Of a stretch of 5,973 nucleotides of DNA, positions 1-5,166 are shown one piece after another. The notes under the pieces were generated by a model, which worked only from the letters and a program-made list of their open reading frames with translations, had not been told where the DNA came from and searched no databases. The position numbers were made by a program, and so were the translations under genes. Origin of the DNA: Desulfatitalea sp. (GTDB lineage: Bacteria > Desulfobacterota > Desulfobacteria > Desulfobacterales > Desulfosarcinaceae); NCBI GenBank assembly GCA_018224505.1, contig JAGTVD010000470.1:1-5973 (forward strand), written 5' to 3'. Positions within the stretch are counted from its first letter, which is position 1. Every line of letters starts with the position of its first letter.

Positions 1-176
1 GGTTGATCGGTTAGTCGGTTGATCGGTTAGTCGGTTGATCGGTTGATCGGTTAATTGATCGGTTGATCGGTTAGTCGGTTGATCGGTTGATCGGTTAATT
101 GATCGGTTGATCGGTTAGTCGGTTGATCGGTTAGTCGGTTGATCGGTTAGTCGGTTGATCGGTTGATCGGTTGATC
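1..176. repeat. 8-bp tandem repeat array, GATC-rich, truncated by window edge
   Basis: The stretch is made only of three related units: X = GGTTGATC (13 copies), Y = GGTTAGTC (6 copies) and Z = GGTTAATTGATC (2 copies), in the order XYXYXXZ XYXXZ XYXYXYXXX. The block XYXXZ (44 bp) occurs twice, exactly, at 17-60 and 61-104, so the array has grown by duplicating blocks as well as single units. It contains 15 GATC tetramers. The period of 8 is not a multiple of 3, and TGA/TAG fall in every plus frame, so it is not coding on that strand. Unit 1 begins at base 1, so the true left end is outside the window. The array stops sharply at 176 before TCAAGCACC. Function is unknown; it is a minisatellite/VNTR by structure. 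Confidence 0.97.
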
Positions 177-196
177 GTCAAGCACCACTATATCAA

Positions 197-226
197 TTGA
201 CAATGCTAAAAACCAGCCTAGTGTAT
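197..226 (+). promoter_or_regulatory. Candidate sigma70-type promoter for the small two-gene unit
   Basis: A perfect -35 hexamer TTGACA lies at 197-202. The -10 is poor: TAGTGT at 219-224 (spacer 16) or GTGTAT at 221-226 (spacer 18) are the best matches. It lies just after the tandem array and about 85 bp before the cysteine-rich gene. The perfect -35 and the position support it; the weak -10 makes it uncertain. Confidence 0.4.
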
Positions 227-308
227 TTAAGTATGAGCGCCGATGATGACGCAGGAGATCAAATTGATTTGCGGCATCGTCGGCAAAAGCCCGAAAGGAC
301 GGTGTGTT

Positions 309-536
309 ATGGCATGGCAGAAGGTGCCGGGGCTTGCGGGGTTGGTGTTCCTACCCGAGCACCGGACGGATTACAAAAAAAATCCATGTCCCGACTGCTA
401 TGCCTGCCAGGGGTGCGGTGATGATCGATGCGCGGTGTGCGTCGCCGCTTCGTCTGGAACCGATACAAGGGCCCACAACTGCATCCGCGCCTCTCTAAGG
501 GAGGTTTGCCATGAAAAAGATCGATTGCCTCGTTGA
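309..536 (+). CDS. Small cysteine-rich protein, hypothetical, possible metal or Fe-S binder
   Basis: This encodes 75 residues. The core is a tight cysteine cluster, C27-x2-C30-x2-C33-x2-C36-x4-C41-x2-C44 (CPDCYACQGC then DDRCAVC), with further cysteines at 58 and 67. Six cysteines within 18 residues suggest binding of zinc or an Fe-S cluster; that is inference, and no named domain is recognised. Similar short CPDC..C..C proteins are remembered from Desulfobacterota genomes. There is no signal peptide, although residues 8-15 are mildly hydrophobic. The ATG at 309 is chosen because GAAAGGA (293-299) sits 9 nt upstream; an in-frame ATG at 243 has no ribosome binding site. The 3' end overlaps the next gene by 26 bp, pointing to translational coupling. 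The last 30 residues look less constrained, so the conserved part may end soon after C44. Confidence 0.6.
   Translation: MAWQKVPGLAGLVFLPEHRTDYKKNPCPDCYACQGCGDDRCAVCVAASSGTDTRAHNCIRASLREVCHEKDRLPR
490..504 (+). promoter_or_regulatory. Strong Shine-Dalgarno of the membrane protein gene, inside a small hairpin
   Basis: AAGGGAGG (497-504) lies 6 nt before the ATG at 511 and fixes that start. The same bases can pair with CCTCT just upstream: 490-494 with 500-504, loop CTAAG, with one T-G wobble. The site lies within the translated 3' end of the upstream cysteine-rich gene, so a ribosome reading that gene would open the hairpin. Coupling is inference from this geometry. Confidence 0.5.
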
Positions 537-705
537 ACGTCCGGCTAATTTTGTCATTGCCTTTGCACTCTTTATGATGGCCTTGGCAATGAGCGTTATC
601 GGTGTCACCTTGCTGCCGGTCATCGGATTGATGATGGCCGTTCCGATTTTCGCCCTTTCCGGCTTTTTTGCCTTTTCCCCTAAAAGCCAGGAGTGCACCC
701 TATAG
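511..705 (+). CDS. Small two-helix membrane protein, hypothetical
   Basis: This encodes 64 residues. After a short charged N-terminus (MKKIDCLVERP) the protein is almost entirely hydrophobic from about residue 14 to 56. Two transmembrane helices fit, roughly 14-33 and 35-56, broken by a turn around Leu35-Pro36. A short polar tail (SPKSQECTL) follows. It is rich in Met and Phe, as small integral membrane proteins often are. Cys6 and Cys62 lie outside the membrane spans, probably on the same side if both helices cross. The start is well supported by AAGGGAGG six bases upstream. It overlaps the cysteine-rich gene by 26 bp and is followed by a terminator-like hairpin, so the two probably form one transcript. 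No family is assigned; a partner role for the cysteine-rich protein is only suggested by the overlap. Confidence 0.7.
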   Translation: MKKIDCLVERPANFVIAFALFMMALAMSVIGVTLLPVIGLMMAVPIFALSGFFAFSPKSQECTL

Positions 706-752
706 CAACCCAAGGGGAGAACAGGCACCTGCCTGCCTTCGATCCACCTACA

Positions 753-783
753 CGATACCCCGGCCCACAAAGGCCGGGGATCG
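753..783 (+). terminator. Terminator-like hairpin after the small two-gene unit
   Basis: CGAT-A-CCCCGGCC (753-765) pairs with GGCCGGGG-ATCG (772-783), giving 12 base pairs with one bulged A (757) and a 6-base loop CACAAA. Only a short T run (CCTTTAA) follows. The hairpin is about 50 bp after the membrane-protein stop. A smaller hairpin, CAGGC-ACCT-GCCTG (722-735), lies between. It is the natural end of the transcript, although the U-tract is weak. Confidence 0.65.
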
Positions 784-831
784 CCTTTAACCATATAACT
801 TCATGAGTAAAATACGACATCATTGCTTGCT

Positions 832-859
832 TTGAAATTTAAACCCCAAACCTTAAACT
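832..859 (+). promoter_or_regulatory. Candidate promoter for the S1-protein/trxB operon
   Basis: TTGAAA (832-837) and TAAACT (854-859) are separated by 16 bp, matching 5/6 and 4/6 of the sigma70 consensus. They lie in the AT-richer stretch between the upstream terminator and the S1 gene, giving a leader of about 200 nt. Nothing else stands out in 784-1059: no small ORF with a ribosome binding site and no repeats were seen. The assignment is weak and based only on consensus matching. Confidence 0.3.
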
Positions 860-1059
860 TTCCCAAATACATTCAACAAGCACCCCATCGCACCCGGCAT
901 CTCCACATTCCAGCCACTCCAGGAATAACGAGCCGCTCTTTCTTGCTTGCAAATCCCGCCGATTTTTGGTGAATTGACTGCATTTCAATCGCACGGGCAG
1001 GTTGAAGCGGAACCCGTCAACAAAAACCATACAATCATTGCGATCATCAGAGGGACCTT

Positions 1060-2538
1060 ATGGCCGAAGACCATTCCATCGACGACATCCCCGAAAACGA
1101 TAACGACACGGATGGGGAGGAGAGTTTTGCCGAAATGTTCGAGTCCTACAGCGCCGGTATGAAAGAGAACCTTCGCATCGGCGACAAAATCAAGGGCCGG
1201 ATCATCTCCATCACCGACAGCGCCGTTTTCGTGGATACCGGCACCAAAGCCGACGGCGTGGTGGAGCTCGAAGAGCTCAAGGATGATACAGGCGTGCTGC
1301 CCTATGCGGTGGGCGATACGCTGGAACTCTACGTGGTGGCGGCGGACGAGAGCGAAATCCGGCTTTCGCGCGCCCTTGCCGGTGTCGGCGGCCTGGACAT
1401 GCTCAAGGATGCATACAGCGGCGGGATTCCGGTGGAAGGCAAGGTGACCCAGGTGATCAAGGGGGGATTGCAGGTGGAGGTGCTCAAGCGCCGCGCCTTC
1501 TGTCCCATCAGCCAGATCGATACCCACTATGTGGAAACGCCGGAAACCTACGTGGGTCAGAGCTTTCAGTTTGTGATCAAAAAATTGACCGAGAACGGCC
1601 GTAATATCGTGGTCTCCCGCCGGGATCTGCTCGAGGCCGAGCAGCAAAAGGCCATCCAGGCGTTCATGCAAACCTTCGAGGCCGATCAGGTCCACACCGG
1701 GCGGGTGACCCGCCTGATGCCCTATGGCGCCTTCGTGGAGCTGGTCCCGGGACTGGAGGGCATGGTGCATATTTCCGAGTTAAGCTGGTCGCGTCTGGAA
1801 AAACCGGAGGATGCGGTTCAGCCGGACCAGATGATCCGGGTCAAGGTGCTGCGCATGGAACCGGGGAAAAAAGGACCCAAAATTTCGTTGTCGCTCAAGC
1901 AGGTGGACGGCGATCCCTGGGATCGGCTGCCGGCCGAGATTCAACCCGGACGCCAGTTGAACGGCAAGGTGACCCGCTGCGCACCCTTCGGCGCTTTTGT
2001 GGAGCTGATGCCCGGCATCGAGGGGCTGGTGCATATCAGTGAGATGAGTTACACCCAGCGGGTCCACAAACCCGAGGATCTGGTGCAGCCCGGCCAGAGT
2101 GTGACGGTGGTGGTCAAAGAGGTGGATACCGACAAACGCCGCATCGGCCTGAGCCTGCGGGACGCCGAGGGGGATCCCTGGGCGGAGGTGAGCCAAAAGA
2201 TGAAGCCGGGCCAACCGGTGGAGGGCACCGTGGAGAAGCAGGAGTCCTTCGGCATCTTCGTACGCCTGGCGCCGGGGGTTGTCGGTCTGCTGCCCAAATC
2301 GGCCCTGAGCCGCTCAGCCGAAGCCGGCAAACTGGAAAAACTCAAACCCGGCGATGCCATTGCCGTTACCATCGAAGCCATCCACGCCGACCAGCGCAAA
2401 ATTTCCCTCAAGCCCCGGGACACGGGTGACGAGGACGCCTGGCGCGAATTTAAGCCCGACAGCGGCGCCGCCGCATCCAACATGGGCGCTTTGGGCGAGC
2501 AATTGGCCCGCGCCTTGAATAAAAGGAACAAAGAATGA
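1060..2538 (+). CDS. S1 RNA-binding domain protein (five S1 repeats), ribosomal protein S1-like
   Basis: This encodes 492 residues. An acidic N-terminus (about 1-30, rich in D/E) is followed by five S1-type OB folds at roughly 36-105, 122-188, 208-280, 296-367 and 382-453, then a charged tail. Repeats 3 and 4 are the most typical: both carry GAFVELxPGxEGxVHISE (222-240 and 311-328) and are followed by a shared GDPW linker. Repeat 5 has LLPKS where HISE is expected, and repeats 1 and 2 are divergent. S1 domains bind single-stranded RNA; the likely role is binding mRNA or other RNA in the cytoplasm. Classical bacterial S1 has six domains and about 550 residues. This is therefore either a shortened S1 or, more likely, a paralogue beside a separate rpsA, which the window cannot settle. 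The start is supported by AGAGGGA four bases before ATG. It overlaps trxB by ATGA. Confidence 0.9.
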   Translation: MAEDHSIDDIPENDNDTDGEESFAEMFESYSAGMKENLRIGDKIKGRIISITDSAVFVDTGTKADGVVELEELKDDTGVLPYAVGDTLELYVVAADESEIRLSRALAGVGGLDMLKDAYSGGIPVEGKVTQVIKGGLQVEVLKRRAFCPISQIDTHYVETPETYVGQSFQFVIKKLTENGRNIVVSRRDLLEAEQQKAIQAFMQTFEADQVHTGRVTRLMPYGAFVELVPGLEGMVHISELSWSRLEKPEDAVQPDQMIRVKVLRMEPGKKGPKISLSLKQVDGDPWDRLPAEIQPGRQLNGKVTRCAPFGAFVELMPGIEGLVHISEMSYTQRVHKPEDLVQPGQSVTVVVKEVDTDKRRIGLSLRDAEGDPWAEVSQKMKPGQPVEGTVEKQESFGIFVRLAPGVVGLLPKSALSRSAEAGKLEKLKPGDAIAVTIEAIHADQRKISLKPRDTGDEDAWREFKPDSGAAASNMGALGEQLARALNKRNKE

Positions 2539-3518
2539 CCCAATCCGAAATCTACGACCTGATCATCGTCGGCGGTGGCCCCGGCGGTCTGTCGGCCGGC
2601 ATTTACGCCATGCGCGCGGCCCTGAAAACCGCCATCATCGAGAAAGCCATTGCCGGCGGTCAGCTCAATCTCAGTGACGCCGTGGAGAACTATCCGGCCA
2701 TCACCCACATCGGTGGCGCCGAGTTGGCCATGCAATTTGTCGAGCACGCCCGCAGCTATGGCCTGGAAGAGATCAATGAGGAGGTCGTGGCTGTGGAGCC
2801 GGGGATGGAGTATCACACCATCCGGCTGAGCGGTGGCCGCGTCATCGCCACCCACGCCGTTATTCTGGCCACCGGCGGCACCCCCCGCAAGCTCAATGTG
2901 CCCGGCGAAGACCAATACTATGGCCGGGGGGTCTCCTACTGTGCGGTGTGCGACGGATTTTTCTTCCGCAACAAGGATGTGATCGTCGTCGGTGGTGGCG
3001 ACAGCGCTTGCGAAGAGGGCCTATACCTGGCCAAGCTGGCCCGCCAGGTCTTCCTGGTGCACCGGCGGGACGCCCTGCGCGCCAGCAGGATCCTGCAGCA
3101 ACGGGTCGAAGCGGAGTGCAAGCTGGAGGTGCTGTGGAACACCGTGGTGAGCGAAATCATCGCCAACGACAGCGGCGTCCACCGTGTGGCGCTCCAGGAT
3201 GTCCAAACCGGTGAAATGCGTGAAATGCCCATCGACGGAGTCTTCATCTTCGTGGGGTTCGACCCCAACAACCAACTGGTGCCCGCCGGCGTGCGCATGA
3301 CCCCGGAAGGGTTTGTGGTTACCGACGCCCAGTGCACCACCCACATTCCCGGCATTTATGCCATCGGCGACTTGCGGGACAAAACCGCCCGTCAGATCGT
3401 GATTTCCGCCGCCGACGGCTGCACCGCTGCCCTAAATGCCGCGCACTATGTGGAGAGCCGCAAAGCCAGCAAGCGCGACGAGAGTTGCGAATTGCCGACG
3501 GGCATGGCGGACTTGTAG
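2535..3518 (+). CDS. trxB: Thioredoxin-disulfide reductase (NADPH, FAD)
   Basis: This encodes 327 residues. It is a low-molecular-weight flavoprotein that passes electrons from NADPH through FAD and a redox disulfide to thioredoxin in the cytoplasm. Visible motifs, in order: FAD dinucleotide-binding GGGPGG (13-18); ATGG (112-115); the redox-active Cys136-Ala-Val-Cys139 followed by DG; NADPH-binding GGGDSA (153-158); HRR (176-178) with Arg182, where the NADPH 2'-phosphate binds; and the C-terminal FAD segment GIYAIGDL (273-280) followed by RQIVISAADG. Length and motif order fit the bacterial TrxB family, with a slightly long C-terminal tail (after about 305) containing Cys318. ATG overlaps the stop of the S1 gene (ATGA), with AAAAGGAA (2521-2528) upstream inside that gene, so the two are co-transcribed and probably translationally coupled. 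No thioredoxin gene is next to it. Confidence 0.96.
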   Translation: MTQSEIYDLIIVGGGPGGLSAGIYAMRAALKTAIIEKAIAGGQLNLSDAVENYPAITHIGGAELAMQFVEHARSYGLEEINEEVVAVEPGMEYHTIRLSGGRVIATHAVILATGGTPRKLNVPGEDQYYGRGVSYCAVCDGFFFRNKDVIVVGGGDSACEEGLYLAKLARQVFLVHRRDALRASRILQQRVEAECKLEVLWNTVVSEIIANDSGVHRVALQDVQTGEMREMPIDGVFIFVGFDPNNQLVPAGVRMTPEGFVVTDAQCTTHIPGIYAIGDLRDKTARQIVISAADGCTAALNAAHYVESRKASKRDESCELPTGMADL

Positions 3519-3557
3519 CCGGTTGTCCGCCTGATCCCAGCCGAATCCTGCCACACA

Positions 3558-3588
3558 CCCCTTGCCCGGGCCCACCCCGGCCAAGGGG
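3558..3588 (+). terminator. Terminator-like hairpin after trxB
   Basis: CCCCTTG (3558-3564) pairs with CAAGGGG (3582-3588). Inside, after one C-C mismatch, CCGGG (3566-3570) pairs with CCCGG (3576-3580), closing the loop CCCAC. The CCTTTTCC tract starts only 11 bases after the stem (3599-3606), so the U-run is displaced. It begins about 40 bp after the trxB stop. The arms end with AAG and start with CTT, so it could also act on the other strand. An 11-base part of it (CCGGGCCCACC, 3566-3576) is repeated at 3625-3635. Confidence 0.55.
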
Positions 3589-3668
3589 TCAGGTCAATCC
3601 TTTTCCTCATTTCACGCTCCCCTACCGGGCCCACCGCCTTTCTTGCTCGAACGAACACTTAAGAACGG

Positions 3669-3686
3669 TCGTCACTATGGTGACGA
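3669..3686. repeat. Short perfect hairpin beside the composite palindromic element
   Basis: TCGTCAC (3669-3675) and GTGACGA (3680-3686) are exact complements with loop TATG. It directly abuts the outer arm of the larger nested structure that starts at 3687. It has no T-run and no coding role. Confidence 0.6.
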
Positions 3687-3848
3687 AGGATTCAATGCAC
3701 TTGGGGAAAGCTCAAGTGTCCGATAATGCGATGTTGCGCTATGTGGGAGCGGCTTCCAGCCGCGATCGTGCAGATACGCAGCGCCGTAAGTATGCAACGC
3801 GGCTGGAAGTCGCTCCCACATAGCGCACATAGAGCAGGATTGAATCCT
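3687..3848. repeat. Composite nested inverted-repeat element
   Basis: An outer 10-bp stem, AGGATTCAAT (3687-3696) with ATTGAATCCT (3839-3848), encloses two inner hairpins. One is CACTTGGG-GAAAG-CTCAAGTG (3698-3718, one G-T pair). The other is the long REP-type inverted pair at 3731-3830. The right outer arm is itself a palindrome, CAGGATTGAATCCTG (3835-3849). Open frames across it are produced by the palindrome and lack ribosome binding sites. The arrangement resembles a BIME or MITE-like unit; no target-site duplication was recognised. Confidence 0.65.
3731..3830. repeat. REP-type inverted repeat pair (about 30-bp arms)
   Basis: The left arm 3735-3764 (core GTGGGAGCGGCTTCCAGCCG) is the reverse complement of 3798-3827, with a single G-T wobble (3752/3810). 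Allowing one bulged T, pairing extends outward through ATGT/ACAT to 3731 and 3830. The 33-base spacer is 3765-3797. The GTGGGAGCGGCTTCCAGCCGCG core matches, from memory, a REP family common in Pseudomonas, other gamma-proteobacteria and some Desulfobacterota; such elements are mobilised by RAYT (Y1) transposases. No RAYT gene is in the window. Position after trxB and before the next gene is typical for a REP pair. Confidence 0.85.
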
Positions 3849-3893
3849 GTTGATAGAATACATACGGTTACCCGGCATGGCCGCATTGTAACG

Positions 3894-3930
3894 TTGCATT
3901 ACTTATTGAATGGATATACATTAATAATGT
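3894..3930 (+). promoter_or_regulatory. Candidate promoter with overlapping 13-bp palindrome (possible operator)
   Basis: TTGCAT (3894-3899) and TATACA (3915-3920) resemble -35 and -10 boxes but are only 15 bp apart. ACATTA-A-TAATGT (3918-3930) is a perfect palindrome around one central base and overlaps the -10. This is the most AT-rich stretch between trxB and the RHH-like gene, about 145 bp before that gene's start. Since the downstream protein looks like a DNA-binding ribbon-helix-helix protein, self-regulation at this site is a reasonable but unproven inference. Confidence 0.4.
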
Positions 3931-3983
3931 CGTTTTTCGATGGATGACCCGTTCAAGGCAACACTCATAAGATATCGGGGAAC

Positions 3984-4043
3984 GGCAAAATCGTTTGCCC
4001 ATCATTCGGCACCGATGGGCCCTTGGCTGGAGCCATTGGGTGC
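3984..4043 (+). promoter_or_regulatory. Leader with three mutually exclusive hairpins
   Basis: Hairpin 1: GGCAAA-ATCG-TTTGCC (3984-3999). Hairpin 2: GCCCATC (3997-4003) with GATGGGC (4014-4020). Hairpin 3: GCACC (4009-4013) with GGTGC (4039-4043), continued by ATGG (4015-4018) with CCAT (4033-4036). Hairpins 1 and 2 share 3997-3999; hairpins 2 and 3 share 4014-4018 and interleave. Only alternating sets can form, as in switching leaders. It lies 30 bp before the start codon of the next gene. No T-run follows and no known riboswitch class is recognised. Confidence 0.35.
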
Positions 4044-4073
4044 AACGACTTCTCACTCTGAATGGAGGCGATC

Positions 4074-4718
4074 ATGGCTGACAACGACCCCTCGGAACCC
4101 AAATCGGCCACTGACTGGACAGAATCGACATTCACTGATCTGCGCAGCCGCCAATCGGTGCGAGCCACATTCAAGTTGACAGATCAGTGCATCGAAGCCA
4201 TCAGCATCGTCGCCGCGCAACTGGGCATCAAACAAAAATCGTTGTTCGATCATCTGTTCAGCGACGGCCAAACCCTGGCCACCATTGCGCGAAAGTTTCA
4301 AAACTCCCGGCTCGATGCGGCCAACCGAACCCAAAAGACCTATGTGATCAGCCGTGGTGCGCTGGTCAGCCTGGAAGATGCCGCACGGGCCTTCAATGCG
4401 CCCCGGGATGTGCTGATTGAGCTGTCGGTCCAGCGGCTGCTGCCGGTCATTGTGGACGAACGCCGGCGCCACACCATGCGCAAAGCTGTTTTCGGACGTA
4501 TTCACAAGCACTTGCAGGCCGGGCGCAAACTGCTCCGGGAAACTGTGGCGGAATTGGGTGCGCAGGATGTACTGGCTGATCGCCTTAACACCGCAATGGC
4601 GGTTTATGAGAACGCTTTCAGGCACATGGGGGCTTTTCTCGAGAAAAGCGAAGGTATCGAAACCTTCGAACCCGACAACTATGCCAAGGTGGATATCCTC
4701 TTCGAGGAGGACGATTGA
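4074..4718 (+). CDS. Hypothetical protein with two tandem ribbon-helix-helix-like units
   Basis: This encodes 214 residues. Two stretches each read as strand-helix-helix: SVRATFKL (28-35), then helices at about 36-51 and 53-64; and QKTYVIS (87-93), then helices at about 95-108 and 110-126. This is the layout of ribbon-helix-helix DNA-binding proteins, which normally dimerise; two in one chain would make a built-in dimer. The rest (about 127-195) is predicted helical and rich in R/K and E, and the tail is acidic (EEDD). This is pattern reading, not a domain hit. Related proteins are remembered as hypothetical in Desulfobacterota. ATG 4074 is preferred because GGAGG (4064-4068) is 5 bases upstream; the in-frame ATG at 4062 overlaps that site. 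Possible job: transcriptional regulator. It converges on the minus-strand operon with 7 bp between stops. Confidence 0.8.
   Translation: MADNDPSEPKSATDWTESTFTDLRSRQSVRATFKLTDQCIEAISIVAAQLGIKQKSLFDHLFSDGQTLATIARKFQNSRLDAANRTQKTYVISRGALVSLEDAARAFNAPRDVLIELSVQRLLPVIVDERRRHTMRKAVFGRIHKHLQAGRKLLRETVAELGAQDVLADRLNTAMAVYENAFRHMGAFLEKSEGIETFEPDNYAKVDILFEEDD
4641..4668 (-). terminator. Probable terminator of the minus-strand operon, inside the convergent gene
   Basis: Read on the minus strand, CGAAGGT (4668-4662) pairs with ACCTTCG (4655-4649) over a 6-base loop TTCGAT, and CTTTTCTC (4648-4641) follows at once. That is a hairpin plus U-rich tail, about 58 bp after the stop of the CLAC-motif gene. It lies in the 3' coding part of the RHH-like gene. 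The tail is half of an 18-bp perfect palindrome, GCTTTTCTCGAGAAAAGC (4632-4649). Confidence 0.45.
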
Positions 4719-4725
4719 ACCGGGG

Positions 4726-5127
4726 TCACCGTTCGATGTCGATTACCAGGGGCACCACGTGCAATTGGCGGTTGATCTCGCGGGTGGCGTCCAGGCGCCA
4801 GCCGGCGCAGCGGCCCTGGCCGTCGAGCAGCGCATCGATCCGGTCGACCACGCCTTGCACGTCGATCACCGGATGGCGGGCGAAAACCGTGGGCAACCCG
4901 TAGGTCAGGTTGCAGGCCAGGCATTTGTCCGGGCGCTGGTGCAGTTCCAGATCGAAATGCAATTGGGACGCGGTGAAAGATTTGAAGGCCAGGCGGATAT
5001 CATAGGCGCCTTCTTCGGCATCGCCCAACAGGGCATCGAAAAACCGATCGGCGCGATCGCCGGGGAAGATCCGATCCAATTGCGCCTCGCTGAACAGGTT
5101 GTTGAAATCATGGGCATTCATTTCCAT
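4726..5127 (-). CDS. Conserved hypothetical protein with CLAC motif
   Basis: This encodes 133 residues. Residues 17-45 (acidic and aromatic, FPGDRADRFFDALLGDAEEGAYDI) lead into a beta-rich part, then RPDKCLACNLTYGLP with Cys69-x2-Cys72, and RHPVIDV (84-90). A third cysteine is Cys107. The single CxxC could be a half metal site completed by a second subunit, or a redox pair; neither is shown. The family is remembered from Desulfobacterota and Geobacter relatives, where it has been mislabelled pancreas/duodenum homeobox protein; it has no homeodomain. ATG 5127 is chosen: GGAG (5136-5133) sits 5 bases upstream. A GTG two codons earlier would overlap that site. It is the second gene of a minus-strand operon, 39 bp after the YkgJ-type gene. 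Confidence 0.85.
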   Translation of the reverse strand: MEMNAHDFNNLFSEAQLDRIFPGDRADRFFDALLGDAEEGAYDIRLAFKSFTASQLHFDLELHQRPDKCLACNLTYGLPTVFARHPVIDVQGVVDRIDALLDGQGRCAGWRLDATREINRQLHVVPLVIDIER

Positions 5128-5143
5128 CCACACTCCATTGAAG

Positions 5144-5162
5144 GGCCGGTCATCCGCCGGCC
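5144..5162 (-). other. Stem-loop in the 39-bp gap of the minus-strand operon
   Basis: GGCCGG (5144-5149) is complementary to CCGGCC (5157-5162), with a 7-base loop. It sits between the YkgJ-type stop and the ribosome binding site of the CLAC-motif gene. Without a T-run it is not a normal terminator; it could be an mRNA-stability or processing hairpin, or chance in GC-rich DNA. Confidence 0.35.
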
Positions 5163-5166
5163 GCCG

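Noticed and set aside
1..176. CRISPR array
   Set aside because: Units are 8-12 bp and directly adjacent, with no unique spacers of 25-40 bp.
839..1030. 63-codon minus-strand frame in the S1 leader
   Set aside because: No ribosome binding site, no recognisable domain and divergent from the clear downstream gene; treated as non-coding.
985..1770. Long minus-strand open frame (261 codons)
   Set aside because: It lies antisense to the S1-domain gene, whose repeats are clear; it reflects GC-rich codon bias and has no recognisable domain.
2049..2915. Minus-strand open frame of 288 codons
   Set aside because: It spans the S1/trxB junction in antisense; both sense genes carry unmistakable motifs.
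3332..3947. Several short open frames on both strands after trxB
   Set aside because: They cross the hairpins and REP pair; their similar peptides on opposite strands arise from the palindrome, and none has a ribosome binding site.
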